This document shows, piece by piece, positions 13,086 through 26,088 of a stretch of 64,000 bases of DNA. The stretch is from Bagarius yarrelli (lineage: Eukaryota > Chordata > Actinopteri > Siluriformes > Sisoridae). The notes beneath the pieces are model-generated. The model had not been told where the DNA came from. It saw nothing but the letters and a program-made list of their open reading frames with translations, and did not search any database. The stretch's first letter is position 1; each line of letters begins with the position of its first letter. The stretch covers positions 2,510,406 through 2,574,405 of the forward strand of contig VCAZ01000042.1 in NCBI GenBank assembly GCA_005784505.1, given 5' to 3'. Both the position numbers and the translations under genes were made by a program.

Positions 13086-13935
13086 TAATTTAACTGACTG
13101 ACTAATGAAGGACTGAGTAAAAGATAGACTATGTAACTAAAAGACAGACTGACTGACTGAAATACTGAATGACAAAAATACTGACTGACTAAAAACTGAA
13201 AAGACTAAAAAAACTAAAAGACTGACTAACTGGAAGACTGGCTTAAAGACTGACTAAAAACTGACTGAAACACAGACTGACTAAAAGACTAACTGGCTGA
13301 CTGAATAAATAAAAGACTTACTGACTGACGGACTGAAATATTAACTGAAAGACTGACTGACTGAAAGACTGACTGACAAAAAATTGACTAAAACGTGACT
13401 AACTGAAAGACTGACTGACTAAAATACTAACTGACTTACTGAAAGACAGATTGAAAGACTGACCAAAAGACTGGCTGACTAAAATACCAACTGACCAAAA
13501 GACGTACTGATTAAAAGACTGACTGACAAAAAGACTGACTGAAAGACAGATTGAAAAACTGACTAAAAGACTGACTGACAAAAAGACTGACTGAAAGACT
13601 GATTGACTGACTGACTGAAAGACTTACTGGCAGAAAGACTTTCTAAATGACTGACTGACTGAAAGACCAGCTGACTGAAAGACTTACTGACAGAAAGACT
13701 TTCTAAATGACAGACAGACTAAAAGACTGACTAAAAGACTAACTAAAAGACTGACTGGCTGAATAAAAGACTGACTGACTTACTTATTGACTGACTAAAA
13801 GACTGACTGACACAGTGACCTAAAGACAGACTGAAAGACTGACTTAAAAACTAACTGAAAGACTGACTGACTGACTGACTAAAAGACTGACTTAAATACT
13901 GACTGACTAACTTAAAGACAGACTGACTGCAAAAC
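13086..13935. repeat. Degenerate GACT/GACTAAAA-type satellite
   Basis: About 850 bp of variants of ACTGACTGAAAG and ACTAAAAGACTG. Units vary in length around a four-base core, so no fixed higher period is obvious by eye. Smaller related patches lie at 14035-14090 and 19268-19372. Confidence 0.9.
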
Positions 13936-15383
13936 TGTCCTTTTTTATTTTTATTCTTCGCCTTTAACTCAATTTTTGATTAAACTTTATGTAATGGCTG
14001 TAATGTAAAATGTAATAGCTGTATGACTGTCTAGCCAACAGACTAACTGTCTGACTGAGTGACTAACTGATTAACTGACCAATTAACTGACTAAAAATTC
14101 AATAAAGTTTAATTATTTTTTAAATCCATGGTGCATCATGGTGGTGGTAGCATCACTCTCAGAGCTGCTGTTATGTCCAAGCGCTCACTTTATCCGAACT
14201 GACGTTTAAAAAAAAACAGACTAGATTTAGTATAGAGCAGGAAATAAATGATGTCAGGACGCTTCACACTGATACACTAATAGAAAAAAAGATGGAATAA
14301 AGTCCAGGAAAAGTTACTTCAGTTATATACTGAAGGCAATCGGTGTGACTCGTATGCATATAGAGGAAGATCATAGCGTCTCGTCTCCATGTTTTTTAAG
14401 CTTGATCCTAATTGGTGTTTAATGTGTGGAAAAGGAAAGAAAAGAGTAAATTGGGACGTGACCCATGTGGCGTTTTGAAAAGGAGTTGGTTCACTCCCCT
14501 CGCTCTGAATTAATATGCTTAAATCACTCGCTCTCCAGAGAACCGATGCTGTTTTAAACGGCTGTGTTAACAATGCGTTAAGAACAAAAAAGGGAGAAAA
14601 AAGCGGTGAAAGAAGAAAAAAAAGAAAGAAGGAGGACGGGGGTGGTGGTGGTTTTTTTTTGAGGGGGGGCACTTCTGAATGACAAACAGTTTGGTGGGTG
14701 TGTTTCAGTTCTAGTGTTTTCAGACAGCGCTAAGTGACATAAACTGTCTCATCTCTTTATACACACACACTATTCGCACCAGTCTGTGTTTAGTCACACC
14801 ACCTGCTCTGCCTGTTTTCTCGGACACACACACTTTTACACGCCATGATAGCGCAACAGACGGTGACCCCCAGCCCATCAGCTTCTTAACACACACTCAG
14901 CCTCCACAACAGAGCTGAATGGAAAATGAAGGGGCCTTCAAAAAAAATACAGAGAGCAGCAAATGAAGCAATCAATAAAGTCAAGAGCAGAAAAGTTTAT
15001 AATGAACAGCTAGAGGTGTGTGTGTGTGTCTGTGTGTGTATTTTATTTGAACAGTTTCACATGTGCCGCACAGTCATGAGTGTTACGGCTCTGCATCACA
15101 TCTTATACCGGCTTAAATCGAAACAAATGTTCACATCCCTTAACAAGTATGTTTTTTTACGTCCGCCTTGAATTTCTTATTGACTTAGTTAAATTACATG
15201 TGTTTTGGAATGTGTGTGTGTGAAATAGTAACTACAATTTACAACAATTTAAGCAATAACTAAAAGCCTATGCATCTCTTTTAATGTAACGATTTCGCCC
15301 TCGCACCATCAGAGAACGCCATCACCCGAGTATTGACGTTATGTACACTTACGGTATCACATCCGGTTATCCCGCTACTTAAG
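13936..15383. other. Noncoding DNA
   Basis: A small Tc1-like scrap lies at about 14125-14175 ('catcatggtggtggtagcat'). A purine-rich tract is at about 14584-14668, and (TG)n at about 15016-15038. No gene recognised. Confidence 0.4.
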
Positions 15384-15577
15384 ATGGGAAGTGGTAGCTT
15401 AGTGGTTTAGGTGTTGGACTGATACCAGAAAGATTGGGGTTTGATTGCCAGCATCACCAGGTCACCACCGTGGGCCCCTGAGCAAGGCTCTTAACCCCCA
15501 GTTGCTTAGCTGTATAAAAAAAGAGATAAACGTAAGTCGCTCTGGATAAGGGCGTCTGCCAAATGCTGTAAATGTAA
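15384..15577 (+). repeat. Full-length tRNA-derived SINE (family 1)
   Basis: The best copy in the window. The tRNA-like head has an A-box-like TAGCTTAGTGG and a B-box-like GGTTTGATTGCC. The body carries GGGCCCCTGAGCAAGG and a TATA-like spacer, and the tail is CTCTGGATAAGGGCGTCTGCC followed by 'aaatgctgtaaatg'. RNA polymerase III boxes of this type define tRNA-derived SINEs. It is not a functional tRNA gene. Confidence 0.85.
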
Positions 15578-16204
15578 GATAACAGCTAAGTTTAGCACGT
15601 TGCAAACCATTGTTTTGCTTATGCAACATACCAAGTGTTTTCATGTCCTGTATGCGTTTCTGGTTTCTGATCTATGCACGTTTTACGGTTTGGATTCTTT
15701 GCCTCACATTTCGGATTTCACATTTTGCCTGGATTTTGACTACCTCTGTGAACTGCCTTTCTTTCGTTTAATAAACGCTCTATTTGCAAAATGGATTCCT
15801 ATTACAACTGTATTTTACAACGTTTTTTTTTTTTATTCGAAACATCTTGTGAGCTGTTAAATGCACAACTATCTGTTTATTTCTTAAGCTTACTGTCAGG
15901 CATGCATGTATATTCCATGAATATCTATAAAATAAAAAGTTTATAATGTCTGCCAAATTGGACAATAGCCTGCTTTTACAACAGATTGATTGGTTCCTCA
16001 CAGCACTAACAAATCTATTAATAACAATTTTAAGAATTAACAGTCACAGACCTGAAAATCTAAGACAACAAACTCATGGAAGAGCCACAGCAGGAGGATG
16101 TGTAAGAATGTGATTTGGTGATGTTCAGGAAGACAGTATAGAGGGAGGTGTTGAGTTAAGATATTTAAATAATAAATAAAAGGTTTTTATTTGTCACTTA
16201 TACT
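15578..16204. other. AT-rich noncoding DNA
   Basis: Nothing recognised. Confidence 0.4.
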
Positions 16205-16433
16205 TTACAGCACAGTGAAATTATTTTTTTGACATATCCCATCTTAGTAAGTTGGGGTCAGAGCACAGGGTCAGCTATGATACAGTGCCCCTGGAGCAGG
16301 AAGGGTTAATGGTGTTGCTCAAGGACTCAGCAGTGGTTGGCTTGCCAGTGGTGAGGCTTGAACCCAGGTTTTCCTGGTCTTTAGATCAACACCTCAGCAG
16401 TTTAACTGTTAAGCCACCACTGCCCACCACTGT
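16205..16433 (-). repeat. tRNA-derived SINE (family 2), minus strand
   Basis: The minus strand has head 'gtggcttaacagttaa', a B-box-like GGTTCAAGCCTC and a distinctive body 'cttactaagatgggatatg'. The same body is at 21680-21917 (minus) and 62308-62577 (plus). Confidence 0.8.
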
Positions 16434-16829
16434 ATAAGTGCATACAGTATGGTCAGCTTGCATGTTTTGGAAGACACTATGAATGCTAAAAGGTATATAA
16501 AAATTTTAGAGTAACATATGCTCCTGTTCAGACAACGTCTATTTCAGTGAAAACCTATTTCAGTAGGACAATGCAAAACCACATACTGCAGCTATTACAA
16601 CAGCATGACTTCGTAGTAGAAGAGTCTGGGTGCTGAATTTATCTGTCTGCAGTCCAGTTCTTTTACCGATAGAGAACATTTGACCGCCACAAACTCAGGA
16701 GCTGGAAACCTGTATCAGTCAAGAATGGGGCTAAATTGTATGTGTGTTTGTGAGAGCTTTGGTAAGGTAAACAGTATTGATAAAGATAAAGGGTAAAAAA
16801 AAAAAGTTTAAAGAAAACAAGCAACAAAA

Positions 16830-18690
16830 AAAAAGAAAATGACGGAAAGCCTTGGAAAAACAGATGGGAAACAGGGAGAGCAGAGCTTTAGACAGTGTGT
16901 GTATCCATGTCCTAGATACACTTCAGGCACAGACACACATTTGCAGTATGTCAGTTGTCTGGGTGAGGAGAACACACGGTTAGGGCTTGAGAGCCCTGAC
17001 TGTAAGCACTGTGGAAAGTTTACTATACAGGTGCTCTGCTCCCATCTGAGTCTCTTTGAAGGAGGTCAGATGAGGAGTCCTAGAGGCTCCTGTCCAGCCG
17101 CAGCTGAGGCTCGGCATAGACGCTGGTCCTGAGGATCCCAGATGGATTTGGTGAAGCGTGACACAGCAGGATCTCCCTCCACAGACACCAGCTCTGCAGA
17201 CCTTGAACTGGCTCGGAAAGCCCGTTCTATCTCCAGCTATCCTCCTCTGAGGGGACAGGGCAATGAGTGTGTGTGTGTGGGGAGGGGGGGCAGCACCTGA
17301 AAGGCGTCTGTGCCTTAGCCTATCCAAAATGAGCTACAGAGACAGGGCTGACCTTTTGGACGCCCTGGTTACCTCCTCAGGCCTCTTCGCTGATGCAGTA
17401 CAGTCAGTTAGGGAGAAGTACTAAGAGACCAAAAGCAGTCAGCGGCAGGTACCTGCCTCGCGGCTCCCAGGTCCTGAGGGATGCTGGGCTGGCAGAGGAC
17501 ACACATGCGTTAGGGAGGGAAACATTATGCCAAGTGATATGACTTTTACCCAAGGGGCAAAATTTTCTCACTGAGAGCTCCCTAAACTAGGGAGCAGACA
17601 TCCTGTTGAGACAGTAGGTTAAGCCAGGGAGTGGAGGCTCCACCCAGAGGTAGTGAAGCTCCTATGTAAATGCTTTGGCAGAGCGGAAGTGGACCTGTTC
17701 ACGTTACAGGAAATGACACACTGTCCGCTCTGGTTCTCACTGGCCCCTTCACGGTTCAGACGTGGTCAAGGCTGTGTCTGTATGCGTTTCCTTTGATTGC
17801 GCTGCTCCTGAGTTCTAGACAGGTCTTCTTGACAGGACAGACATGGTTCTCCGCAGGTCTAACTCTCTCCACCCTAAAGGTGTAAGTTGCGGCTATATCT
17901 GCCTTACATGCCCTCTTGGGGGGAAAATCATTGGGGAAAGACCAGATAGTGTCTAGGTTCCTGCGTGGCACTAGGAGGCTGAGCCCCTTTATGAACCTCT
18001 GAAAGAGGATTTGGACAAGCACCTGACTATGAGGACAATGTTTCTGCTAGCTATCTCCTCTATTAGGAGGATTGGTGATATCCAGGCACTATTCATGCTA
18101 ACTTCGTGCCTGGATTTTGCACCACGCATGGTGAAAGCCTTCCTCCGACCTCAGTCCAGTTATGTACCGAAGGTACCAACTAGGATGCCTGGTCAGACCA
18201 TCTATTTGTCTGTTTCGGCACAGGCAAGAAAGGTATAGTGGCCACGTAACAGACGATAAGCAGGTAGATGTTAGAGACCATCTTTTTTGCTTTTGAGGCT
18301 TCAGCCCTTCCAGTTCCAGGAAGGCTCATGGCGCACTCCACTAGGGGGATGCCGGCCTCCCAGGCTTTGGCCCTTGGGGCACCACTATTGGACATATGTG
18401 GAGCTAGGCCACCCCGCAAACATTCGTCCGGTTTTATAATTTGGACTTAACATCAACTCCGGGTGCCAGGGTGGTTGAGTAACATGTTTCCCCACAAATA
18501 ACATCTGGGCAGTGACTTTGTAGTAGGGCAGGCTGCGTTCCCAAAGCATTGCGACGCAACCTGAGTTCCTTAATGGAAAACGTCTCTATGTCACGTATGT
18601 AACCATGGTTTCCAGAGGAAACGAGACGCTGCGTCATGTGCAATACCCCCCGGCGTTCCTGACATGCTGAACGTAAGTTTACCAAGTCGT
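16830..18690 (+). mobile_element. Decayed DIRS-like retrotransposon
   Basis: Three blocks in the order expected of fish DIRS elements. At 16839-17135 is a Gag-like frame with a Cys-rich CLGEENTRLGLE/DCKHC segment. At 17660-17885 is an RNase H-end segment (QTWSRLCLYAFPLIALL-like). At 18011-18450 lie tyrosine recombinase pieces. The reverse transcriptase core is missing, so the copy is internally deleted. Near 18570-18640 the short motifs CGTCTC and GACGCTGCGTC occur in the kind of terminal sequence these elements carry. DIRS elements integrate by a tyrosine recombinase instead of an integrase, so no target duplication is expected. The family call rests on protein motifs recalled from fish DIRS copies. 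Confidence 0.75.
18011..18450 (+). pseudogene. DIRS tyrosine recombinase remnant
   Basis: First piece (about 18047-18170): 'ISSIRRIGDIQAL' and 'SCLDFAPRMVKAFL', as in the N-terminal catalytic arginine region of fish DIRS recombinases. Second piece (about 18325-18420): AHSTRGMPASQAL, whose His-x-x-Arg (codons at 18334-18345) is the conserved HxxR of tyrosine recombinases. The pieces are in different frames with stops between them and the catalytic tyrosine end is lost, so it is inactive. Confidence 0.7.
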
Positions 18691-18780
18691 GTTACCACTC
18701 GTGTTTATATAGGGATACTTCATGGTTGATGACGTCACCACTCGTAGCATAACGCTTTCCGGATTTCATATATACTGTCT

Positions 18781-19050
18781 TCCACCACCGCTTCTTATTC
18801 AATGATGTTCAACTCACATTGACAGGTGAAAATCCGATCTGTCTGCTTACATGACAGACACTAGTGCATTTATCTGATTTATATCCCATTTATTTTCACG
18901 TATGAATGATGCCTAAAAACGATCTGAAAATATCAGAATCAATTTGTTTTTTTCTGCTTACACCATCGTGGGTCAAATGCCATCTGTACCTTTTTGGAGA
19001 AAAAAAATTGGAATTTGGTCACATGATACATACGGTGTAAATGTAGCCTT
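18781..19050 (+). repeat. Fragment of a foldback DNA element (relative of 32640-33182)
   Basis: Shares 'caggtgaaaatc', 'atctgaaaatatcag' and the end 'gtgtaaatgtagcctt' with the copy in HTATIP2 intron 2. Only the right half is present. Confidence 0.65.
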
Positions 19051-19990
19051 GGAAAATGTTAATACTCTATCAAAAAATTGCCAAAGGGATTAGGAAAAAC
19101 TATAATACTGATGGCATTCATAAAAATCAATAAACAAATATATAAAAGAAACCCAAAAATAACTAAATCAATTTCGAATACACCAGATTATTTGTGTGGT
19201 TCAAACATTAGAGGGAAGTTTACAGTATAATTAAATACATTTGTAATTTATATTTGAGAAGACACTTGCTGACTGAATAAATGACTGACTGACAGACCAA
19301 CTGTCCCAAAGATGATTGGCTGAATGGCTGGTTTAATAGCTGACTGACTAACAGACTCATAACAAATTGACAGTTTGATTGACAGATTGTTTGTCCACAG
19401 AGACATTCTGTGATAAATGTGTTGTTTTTGTTTTGTTTTACCTTTAAATCATGATGATCAATGAACTGTATGTCTGTTTATGTCTGTTTATAAAGGTTCG
19501 TCCGAGCTTACAGTGTTATTGGCATGAATAAAGCGATGCATGAACTGTGGTTACACACTGGCAGATGAGTAACGAGTAAGTATACGGGGAGATACCATAG
19601 TTTAGCTAACGTTTTATCATTATTTAGATAGTTAATAAAATTTCACAAAAAATGACTTTAGATGATAGGACGCATGAAGGCTTTAAACCTCCTTCAGTGT
19701 GTAGTGGCTATAATGTATCATGTGACCTAATGTGATTAAATGACAAGGTTACAAAACGTCAAGTAATGGCAAACAACAGCTTCCTTTGATTTTAAAACAT
19801 ACAACGATGTAAATAAATTGGTAATTTATTTTCATAATTGACTTTTAAATATGTATTAGAGCAATGATCAAGATTTAGCATTGTAACACTGCTGACAATA
19901 AAAAATCTTAAAACTGTCTGACTTTATGTTTTATAACATTATATTAGCAGTTTGCTAGTTCAGGGCCCCTCCTGTCCTTTTACTTCATTA
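19051..19990. other. AT-rich noncoding DNA
   Basis: Contains a small CTGA-rich patch at 19268-19372; nothing else recognised. Confidence 0.4.
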
Positions 19991-20280
19991 ATCTATATAT
20001 TCTCCTGATTTAATTGAACACCCAAATCTCTCAGGACATCTATCCCCAACTGGGATACCTTAATCTAGCCTTGAGGAGAAGAATAAGCCCCTCTCTGATT
20101 ACCCATTAGCATCAGCCGCTAGCTGGATTAGCGCCCCAGCTGGGCAGCAAATTCACCCCATTCACTCTTCAGCTCTCATCCGTATTCTTCGCTAATTGGC
20201 TCAGAGGGGTGTTTAACAGGGTCACAGCCCTCGGGAATAACAAGGAGACATCTGATCTGATGCTCACTTAACCTTTATGA
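19990..20280. other. Candidate conserved noncoding block
   Basis: Non-repetitive, no open frame, moderate GC, with several homeodomain-like TAATTG/CTAATTGG cores (for example near 20010 and 20190). This would fit an enhancer of a neighbouring developmental gene such as DBX1, but that is inference from composition alone. Confidence 0.25.
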
Positions 20281-21124
20281 TGTTCCTGTATCATGATATT
20301 AAGGATGAAATGTGAAGTGTTTAACATGAACGAACAGGAGAACCAGTAAACCTCTTAGATTACAGGTGATGAGACGGAAAGGTGAAGTGTTATGGATCAG
20401 GTTCTGAGGGTATTTGTAGGTGTAAGGAAAGGTGTGTAAAATAAAGGAAGGCAAATGACTCAAACCCAAACCCTTTCACACCGACTTCTGGTTTAACTCC
20501 ACATGCACAGAAATATATGGAGTAAGACTCCTAATGTGTATCCCATCAAGTGATACAAAAGATGTGTGTGTGTGTGGGAACATAATGTCATAAACAGATG
20601 CCGAACAGATAGGGACATTAAAAAAGGTTGCACTGCTGAAGATTGTTGAGGTTCTTTGTGATGATTCATTCCCAACATGGTCAAAGAAAAGAAAAAGAGA
20701 CTAATGAAGCAAAATCAAACAAAATCCTTAGACCCCTCCATTATGGGCTTTTTTCTGGCATGCGTGTGTGTGTGTGTGTGCATGTCAGCTGTTTTTGACA
20801 GTAGTTAGTGTGAATAGTCAGTGCCTTTCTTCTGCGTACAGCCTGCTGCTGATCTTGATGTTGTTGACAGTATTAAGGCAGGCATTAGGCTGCAATGTAA
20901 TCTGACTCAACTTCACCTCTAGTCCCCAGGCTACATTTTGGATATGTGGAATCTGCAGTCTTTAGCTTCTCTCCACCTCCGCCTTGGACATTTCTTTCCC
21001 CCTCATTTTCTTGTGATTTATCAGACCAGGCCTCACTGTTTCCATTGCACCATGAACCAGTTCTAATGCTTACATGCTTTTTGTATGAGCTTTGGATAAT
21101 GTATGGACATTGAGCTAAAATGTT
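20281..21124. other. Noncoding DNA
   Basis: Short TG runs at about 20561-20577 and 20764-20782; no gene or named repeat seen. Confidence 0.4.
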
Positions 21125-21618
21125 CTAGTATCCCTTTTCTACCAAAGCTCATTTGAAAACGGGGCTAAACGTATTCACTAAATTATGTCCTGACCTGGTG
21201 CCTTGGCTTTGAACTGGCTCCAACACATTGCCGAGCTCACTTGGGACTCAGAGCTTCCAACAAAAAACCCAATTTGAAAGGCACCATTTTTAAAAGCTGG
21301 CGGAGTAACAACGAAAAATTAATTAACAAGAAAAATTTAATCTGTCAGATCACTAGTGATGGGGACTACCAGCAAAACCAGTATCTGAGGAGAAAATGGC
21401 AACCACAGAGATTCGCTAACCGAGGGGACAAGAAGTTACAACGAAACTTCAAAATCAATACAAGAAGAGATTGATAAACAACAACTAGCAAGCGATTCTC
21501 ATCACATGTTGGTGATGTAGTAGGTTCTGATTCCTGCCAGTAGAAACTCGAGCCAGTTCTGAACGAGCACCAGCCCCTATCACCAACCTAGCACCGGCCC
21601 AAGAGGAAAAGGGTTAAG
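21125..21618. repeat. MITE-like element with inverted ends
   Basis: Left end 'cccttttctaccaaagctc', right end 'ccaagaggaaaaggg', which are inverted relative to one another and resemble the ends of the 26090-26480 element. An open frame of 77 codons inside has no family motif. Confidence 0.5.
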
Positions 21619-21679
21619 AGTGTTCTAATCGCTTTCTAAAGAAGCCAGCATTCAGGAGCTTTATAATAACAATAATATT

Positions 21680-21917
21680 TAACTTCATTGTGTAAGGTAC
21701 ATGTACAGAGCCAATGAAATGCATTTTTCACATATCCCATCTTAGTAAGTTGGGGCCAGAGCGCAGGGTCATCTATGATATAGCACCCCTGGAGCAGGAA
21801 GGGTTAAGGGTCATGCTCAACCACTGTTTTCTTGCTGGTGATGGGTCTTGAACCCAGGTGTGTCTTGTCTTCAGATCAGCAACTCAGCACCTTAACCATT
21901 TGAGCCACCACTGCCGG
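21680..21917 (-). repeat. tRNA-derived SINE (family 2), minus strand
   Basis: Matches 16205-16433 and 62308-62577: 'catatcccatcttagtaag' body, 'aggaagggttaa', and a tRNA-like end reading GGTTCAAGACCC on the minus strand. Confidence 0.8.
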
Positions 21918-23078
21918 ATTGAACCAGACAAACTTGCCTTCGCTCCTTACACACATCAGTGAATCTTATCTGTGGTTCTGTTGCTGGTTCTTGGTCAATC
22001 TTGCTTAGAGCATATTTGGTAGGTACTGACTACTGAACACTAGTGGCATCTCGAAAGATCTGCTGTTTTGAAGAAGTTAAGCAGAAGCGGCTTTGACCAA
22101 TTTACTGCCCTATAAGATTTTTGGCCCTTGCTTTATATCCCGACTGCAGTAAAGTTTATGTGAACATTAGGTAAAACTGACATAACTCTAGTTAGCTGGC
22201 TATTTTAAATTAGTGAATGTTAACAGTGTTGTCTAAAACTGCTACATTATGTAGTTACATAACATTTTTTCCATTTTTCTTCCTCTTCCTTTCTTCCTTT
22301 TCTTCGCTGGGCACCAGATGATTTCTGTCTTTTTAACATTGTAAGCAGCTTTGGCAGGTTTCAATGCTAATTTTTTATGTTGTTAATGATAAATCCAGCC
22401 GTCTATCACTATCAGGTGCAAGACTGACCGGGATGATGCGTCAAATGATTATAAGCAATGCAATGTAATTAGGGGTTTTTGTGTGGGGGTTGCTTTCTGT
22501 AATATTTCAAGTAATTACAATATTTTTTAAAATTAATATTAGTAAAAAAGTTAAATATGAATAATTGTAGATTAATTTATTTGCATTTGGGCAGCGACCT
22601 TGGAGTTGATCTATTCTTCCTAATGGAAGGGCCGTTCCTGTTTGACTGACTGCTACCTACCTGAGATATCAACTGTTTACCCTCAGACCTACAGTGAGAG
22701 CGTATCAGCCAGCTGCTTTTACCCAGGACTTATTTTTTACCTTCCCAGTCTGCTTTGGTATCAGTGAGGCTCAGATGGTCTTTTTGCCCTCAAATGCCAT
22801 CAGCTAAGCCCTTCTCAGACTTGGGCCAGCTTTTCAGGACAATACACTCATTAAGTGAGCAAACAGATTAACACAGATTGTCACCCAGGGAGAGGTGAAG
22901 CTCCTGCTGCCTCCCAGCAGGTTCAGATAATACTGAATTAACACACCGGCACATCTGGCCTGCCTACTACATACAGTACACAGCATGCAGACTTCACTTT
23001 CTAATGGTGGTAACAGGGTCTTTAGACATGGACGGCGGCAACCCAACCAGCTTTTGACTAATAGTAAAAAGGCAAACA
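21918..23078. other. Noncoding DNA
   Basis: No gene or named repeat recognised. Confidence 0.4.
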
Positions 23079-23345
23079 ATCACTATATGGCCAACATTTT
23101 GTGGACATCTTACCAGAGTCTAACACAAAGTCTAGAATGTATATGTATGTTGCAGCATTTCGTTACACCTTCACTGGAACTAAGAGACCCAAACCCTGTT
23201 TTACTTCATCCCAAAGAAATTCAGTGGGGTTGAGTCAGGACTCTGTTCAGCACATTAGAGTTCTTCTTCTCCAATCAGCTCACAGCATGTCTTTACGGAG
23301 CTCAGGGACTTTGTGCACAGAGACATTGTCATGCTGGAGCAGTGT
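23079..23345. repeat. Dispersed DNA-transposon remnant ('cactatatggcc' type)
   Basis: Opens with CACTATATGGCCAACATTTT and contains 'ccttcactggaactaagag' and 'gggactttgtgcacag', a combination that recurs very widely in fish genomes as a Tc1-like remnant. The exact family is not certain. Confidence 0.6.
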
Positions 23346-26088
23346 TTAAGTCTTTTAGTTCCAGTGGATAAATAATTAAATTTCATACCAAAAAAAAATA
23401 AAATAAAATCTTTCCAGGTAATTTTGTATTTTATTATTTGTGGTAACAGTTTGGGGTAAACATGCTGATTCTGATGAAAAGAAAAGCCTCTTATATCTCA
23501 CACATTCATTCATTCTTCTCTATTTGTTGCATTTGCTGGTCAAATCTCCTTAAAGGTCTCCTTTGGCTCTCATCCTGTTGTCTTTAAACACGCCAAGTCA
23601 TATACATCATCCCTCGTTCCCACACAGCTGAGGGAGTTTGCTTGCAGAAACGAGAGAACTCACTCAACAGTGTGGGAACTGTGAGGGATGAGGTGAGTGA
23701 CATGACGTGTCTAATGTGTCCAATGTGTGCTCTATAGAGATGTAGACATTAGATAGAGTGACATGGACCTGGTTTTAAGGATCAAAAAGAAGGAACAATT
23801 TTAAAGATTTAATTTAGTCTTCCACTAGGATATGTCAGAACCACCACAGCAGCCGAAAGCTCCCTGCTGAGATGGCAAACAGCCAAGCTAGACTCCAGTG
23901 TCGAAGTAAATAGATCAACATTATCTGAAGGCTAATAACATTTTACCAACACCTGTATTAGCATGCTAGCCCAGCAGGGAGCGAAGCCTGGACAAGCGGT
24001 AATCCCTATAAGATCCCTAGGTTCCTTTTCCTTCCTTACAAATGTGCATTTGCATATTCTCAATTTCTTGGTTAGTGAGAAACAAGCTGCTGGAAGACGT
24101 TTCTTCCTCCATTCAGTCTCTTTACCGCTTGCTGGGTGGCTGGAGGTAATTATCCTCAGCTCAAGATAGTTAGTATGAGGGATGTATGTGTTAGGGATTA
24201 GCAGGGAATTAGCATGGGGCTAAATTGCAACATTCCCCCGGCAGTTAATTTACAGGGCGGAGAAGATCGGAAAGCCATTAGGCCGCTGTGTTTGCTCAGG
24301 CTCTGATGTAGTGTCTTGCTATGCTCTCGGATCTCTGTCTCTTTTGTGACATAAAAAGGACGAAGAATTCGCGGGGCAGATTGTGTTCGCTGAATTAATG
24401 TTACTCACAGACAAAACAAACATGAAAGTTTCGAGTCAGTTTTTTCTCTTGTAACGTGGGGGGTTCATTAAGCTGACGGCTGATGCTAATGGCATTTTTG
24501 AAATTCTAACACAATAACAAAAAAAACGATTATTGTTTAACTTAAAATGATAAGCTGAGCTAATACTACATTCTATTTATAATTAGTGCTACATTGCTTG
24601 AGATTTGACAGCATGCATTCATCCAGATCAAATCCCAAAATTTCCAATGCTATCAAGGCAACAGAGTAAAGCATGACTAGATTATTTTAGCGGATAGCTT
24701 GATAGCAGCCTCAAGGATGCTAAACAAATCTGAGAGATGTGAGTGAAGATAATGCGCCACAGATGATGTCGCTGAATTTATGCTGTACTTCACGCCACAA
24801 TTATTTTAGCTCCAATTGTCACACCAACCAGGAATATTTCTGCGCAATGTGTGAATTGATGTTAGTGTCTGGAACAAAGCCTCAGCTTCTTGGTTTGATG
24901 TATAAAACGACATGGTTTGATGTCTAGCGCAACTAAACAGAAGAATGTCAAGGCCCCAGTTCTGCGTCTCGGTCCACACAGCTGTGTGTGTGTGTGTGTG
25001 TGTGTGTATGGGAAAATGGCTATGGATTAAAAAAACGAGTGAGAAAGTGTAGAGAACACATGCAGGGATATTCAGTGTCAGTGGAATATAAAAACATAAA
25101 ATTAGGAAGGCCACATTTATACAACCTTCAGCTGATACTAATCCCGGTGCTAATGATGGCTAGTAATGCGGGCTGACAGCACAATCTGCTCCTGATTTTT
25201 ACCCCAGAGGTGACCGTTAGTGCAGGACGGGTGGGAATCCTGTCAGGCTTGTTAGTCACTGGGGTCAGTGGATGTTCAGCAGCTGATCCATGGCTGAGGA
25301 TTAGCTTAATTAGCTCTGATGTTCTGTCAAAATGACCTGTCAAATGTTGAATTTATTACAAAAGTGCTGCATAATTGCTGCGTAATTGGGCAGTTCAGGG
25401 GTATAATGTGATGGTGCAGAATAACAGGAGATCAAAACAGTTCCTGGTGAGAGATCTGAGCTTTGGGACCTCCTGCAGAAGCACACACATGTGCGTGTTG
25501 TTAATTATAAGTTCAGTCCAGGTTGACTCAAATCAAATTCCTTTTATAACCATATCAACTAAAATATAACCGACAGCAGCGATCTCTGGGGGCCAAGCAC
25601 TCTTTGTGAATATTTGCCCCCTGGTGGCCAACTGCAAAAAGACCACTCTGTTCAGGTTCATGTTAAACTCAGCCTGAAACTCTGTGATAAACCCTGAGAT
25701 GAAGATGCAGTAAAGTAACAGCATCCATACGTGACTCGCTGTAACATACAGTGTGGATTGTTCCTTCTTTATTTCTTTAATGTTAAACCACAAAATTTCA
25801 TCATACCATGTCGTATTTACCTTGTTCATCTTGCAGCTTAGATTAGAACAGTGTGATAGAGCAGTTGGTGTCTCTTTGGGTTCCTTAGGGATTCTTCTAC
25901 CTTACACAAAACATGGAGAGGCTAAGATAAATATGACAAAGAGTCTGCGACAGAAATCACATATGCAATATATATATATTTTTTCCTAACGCCGGGTGTT
26001 CTGAGGATCTACAGAGACTCATGAACATGAGATAAACAAAATGTTAACAGAGCAAGAAATCAATACTACCTATACCACTTTTCCACCA
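23346..26088. other. Noncoding DNA, mostly unique-looking
   Basis: Includes (TG)n at about 24981-25007. No exon with splice sites and homology could be supported. Several open frames of 60-100 codons look random. Confidence 0.4.

Noticed and set aside
14319..14672. 117-codon minus-strand frame
   Set aside because: The N-terminal part is a translated purine-rich tract and no family motif is present.
15384..15460. tRNA gene
   Set aside because: A- and B-box-like motifs are present, but the cloverleaf is not kept and the same head recurs with a fixed non-tRNA tail, as in a SINE.
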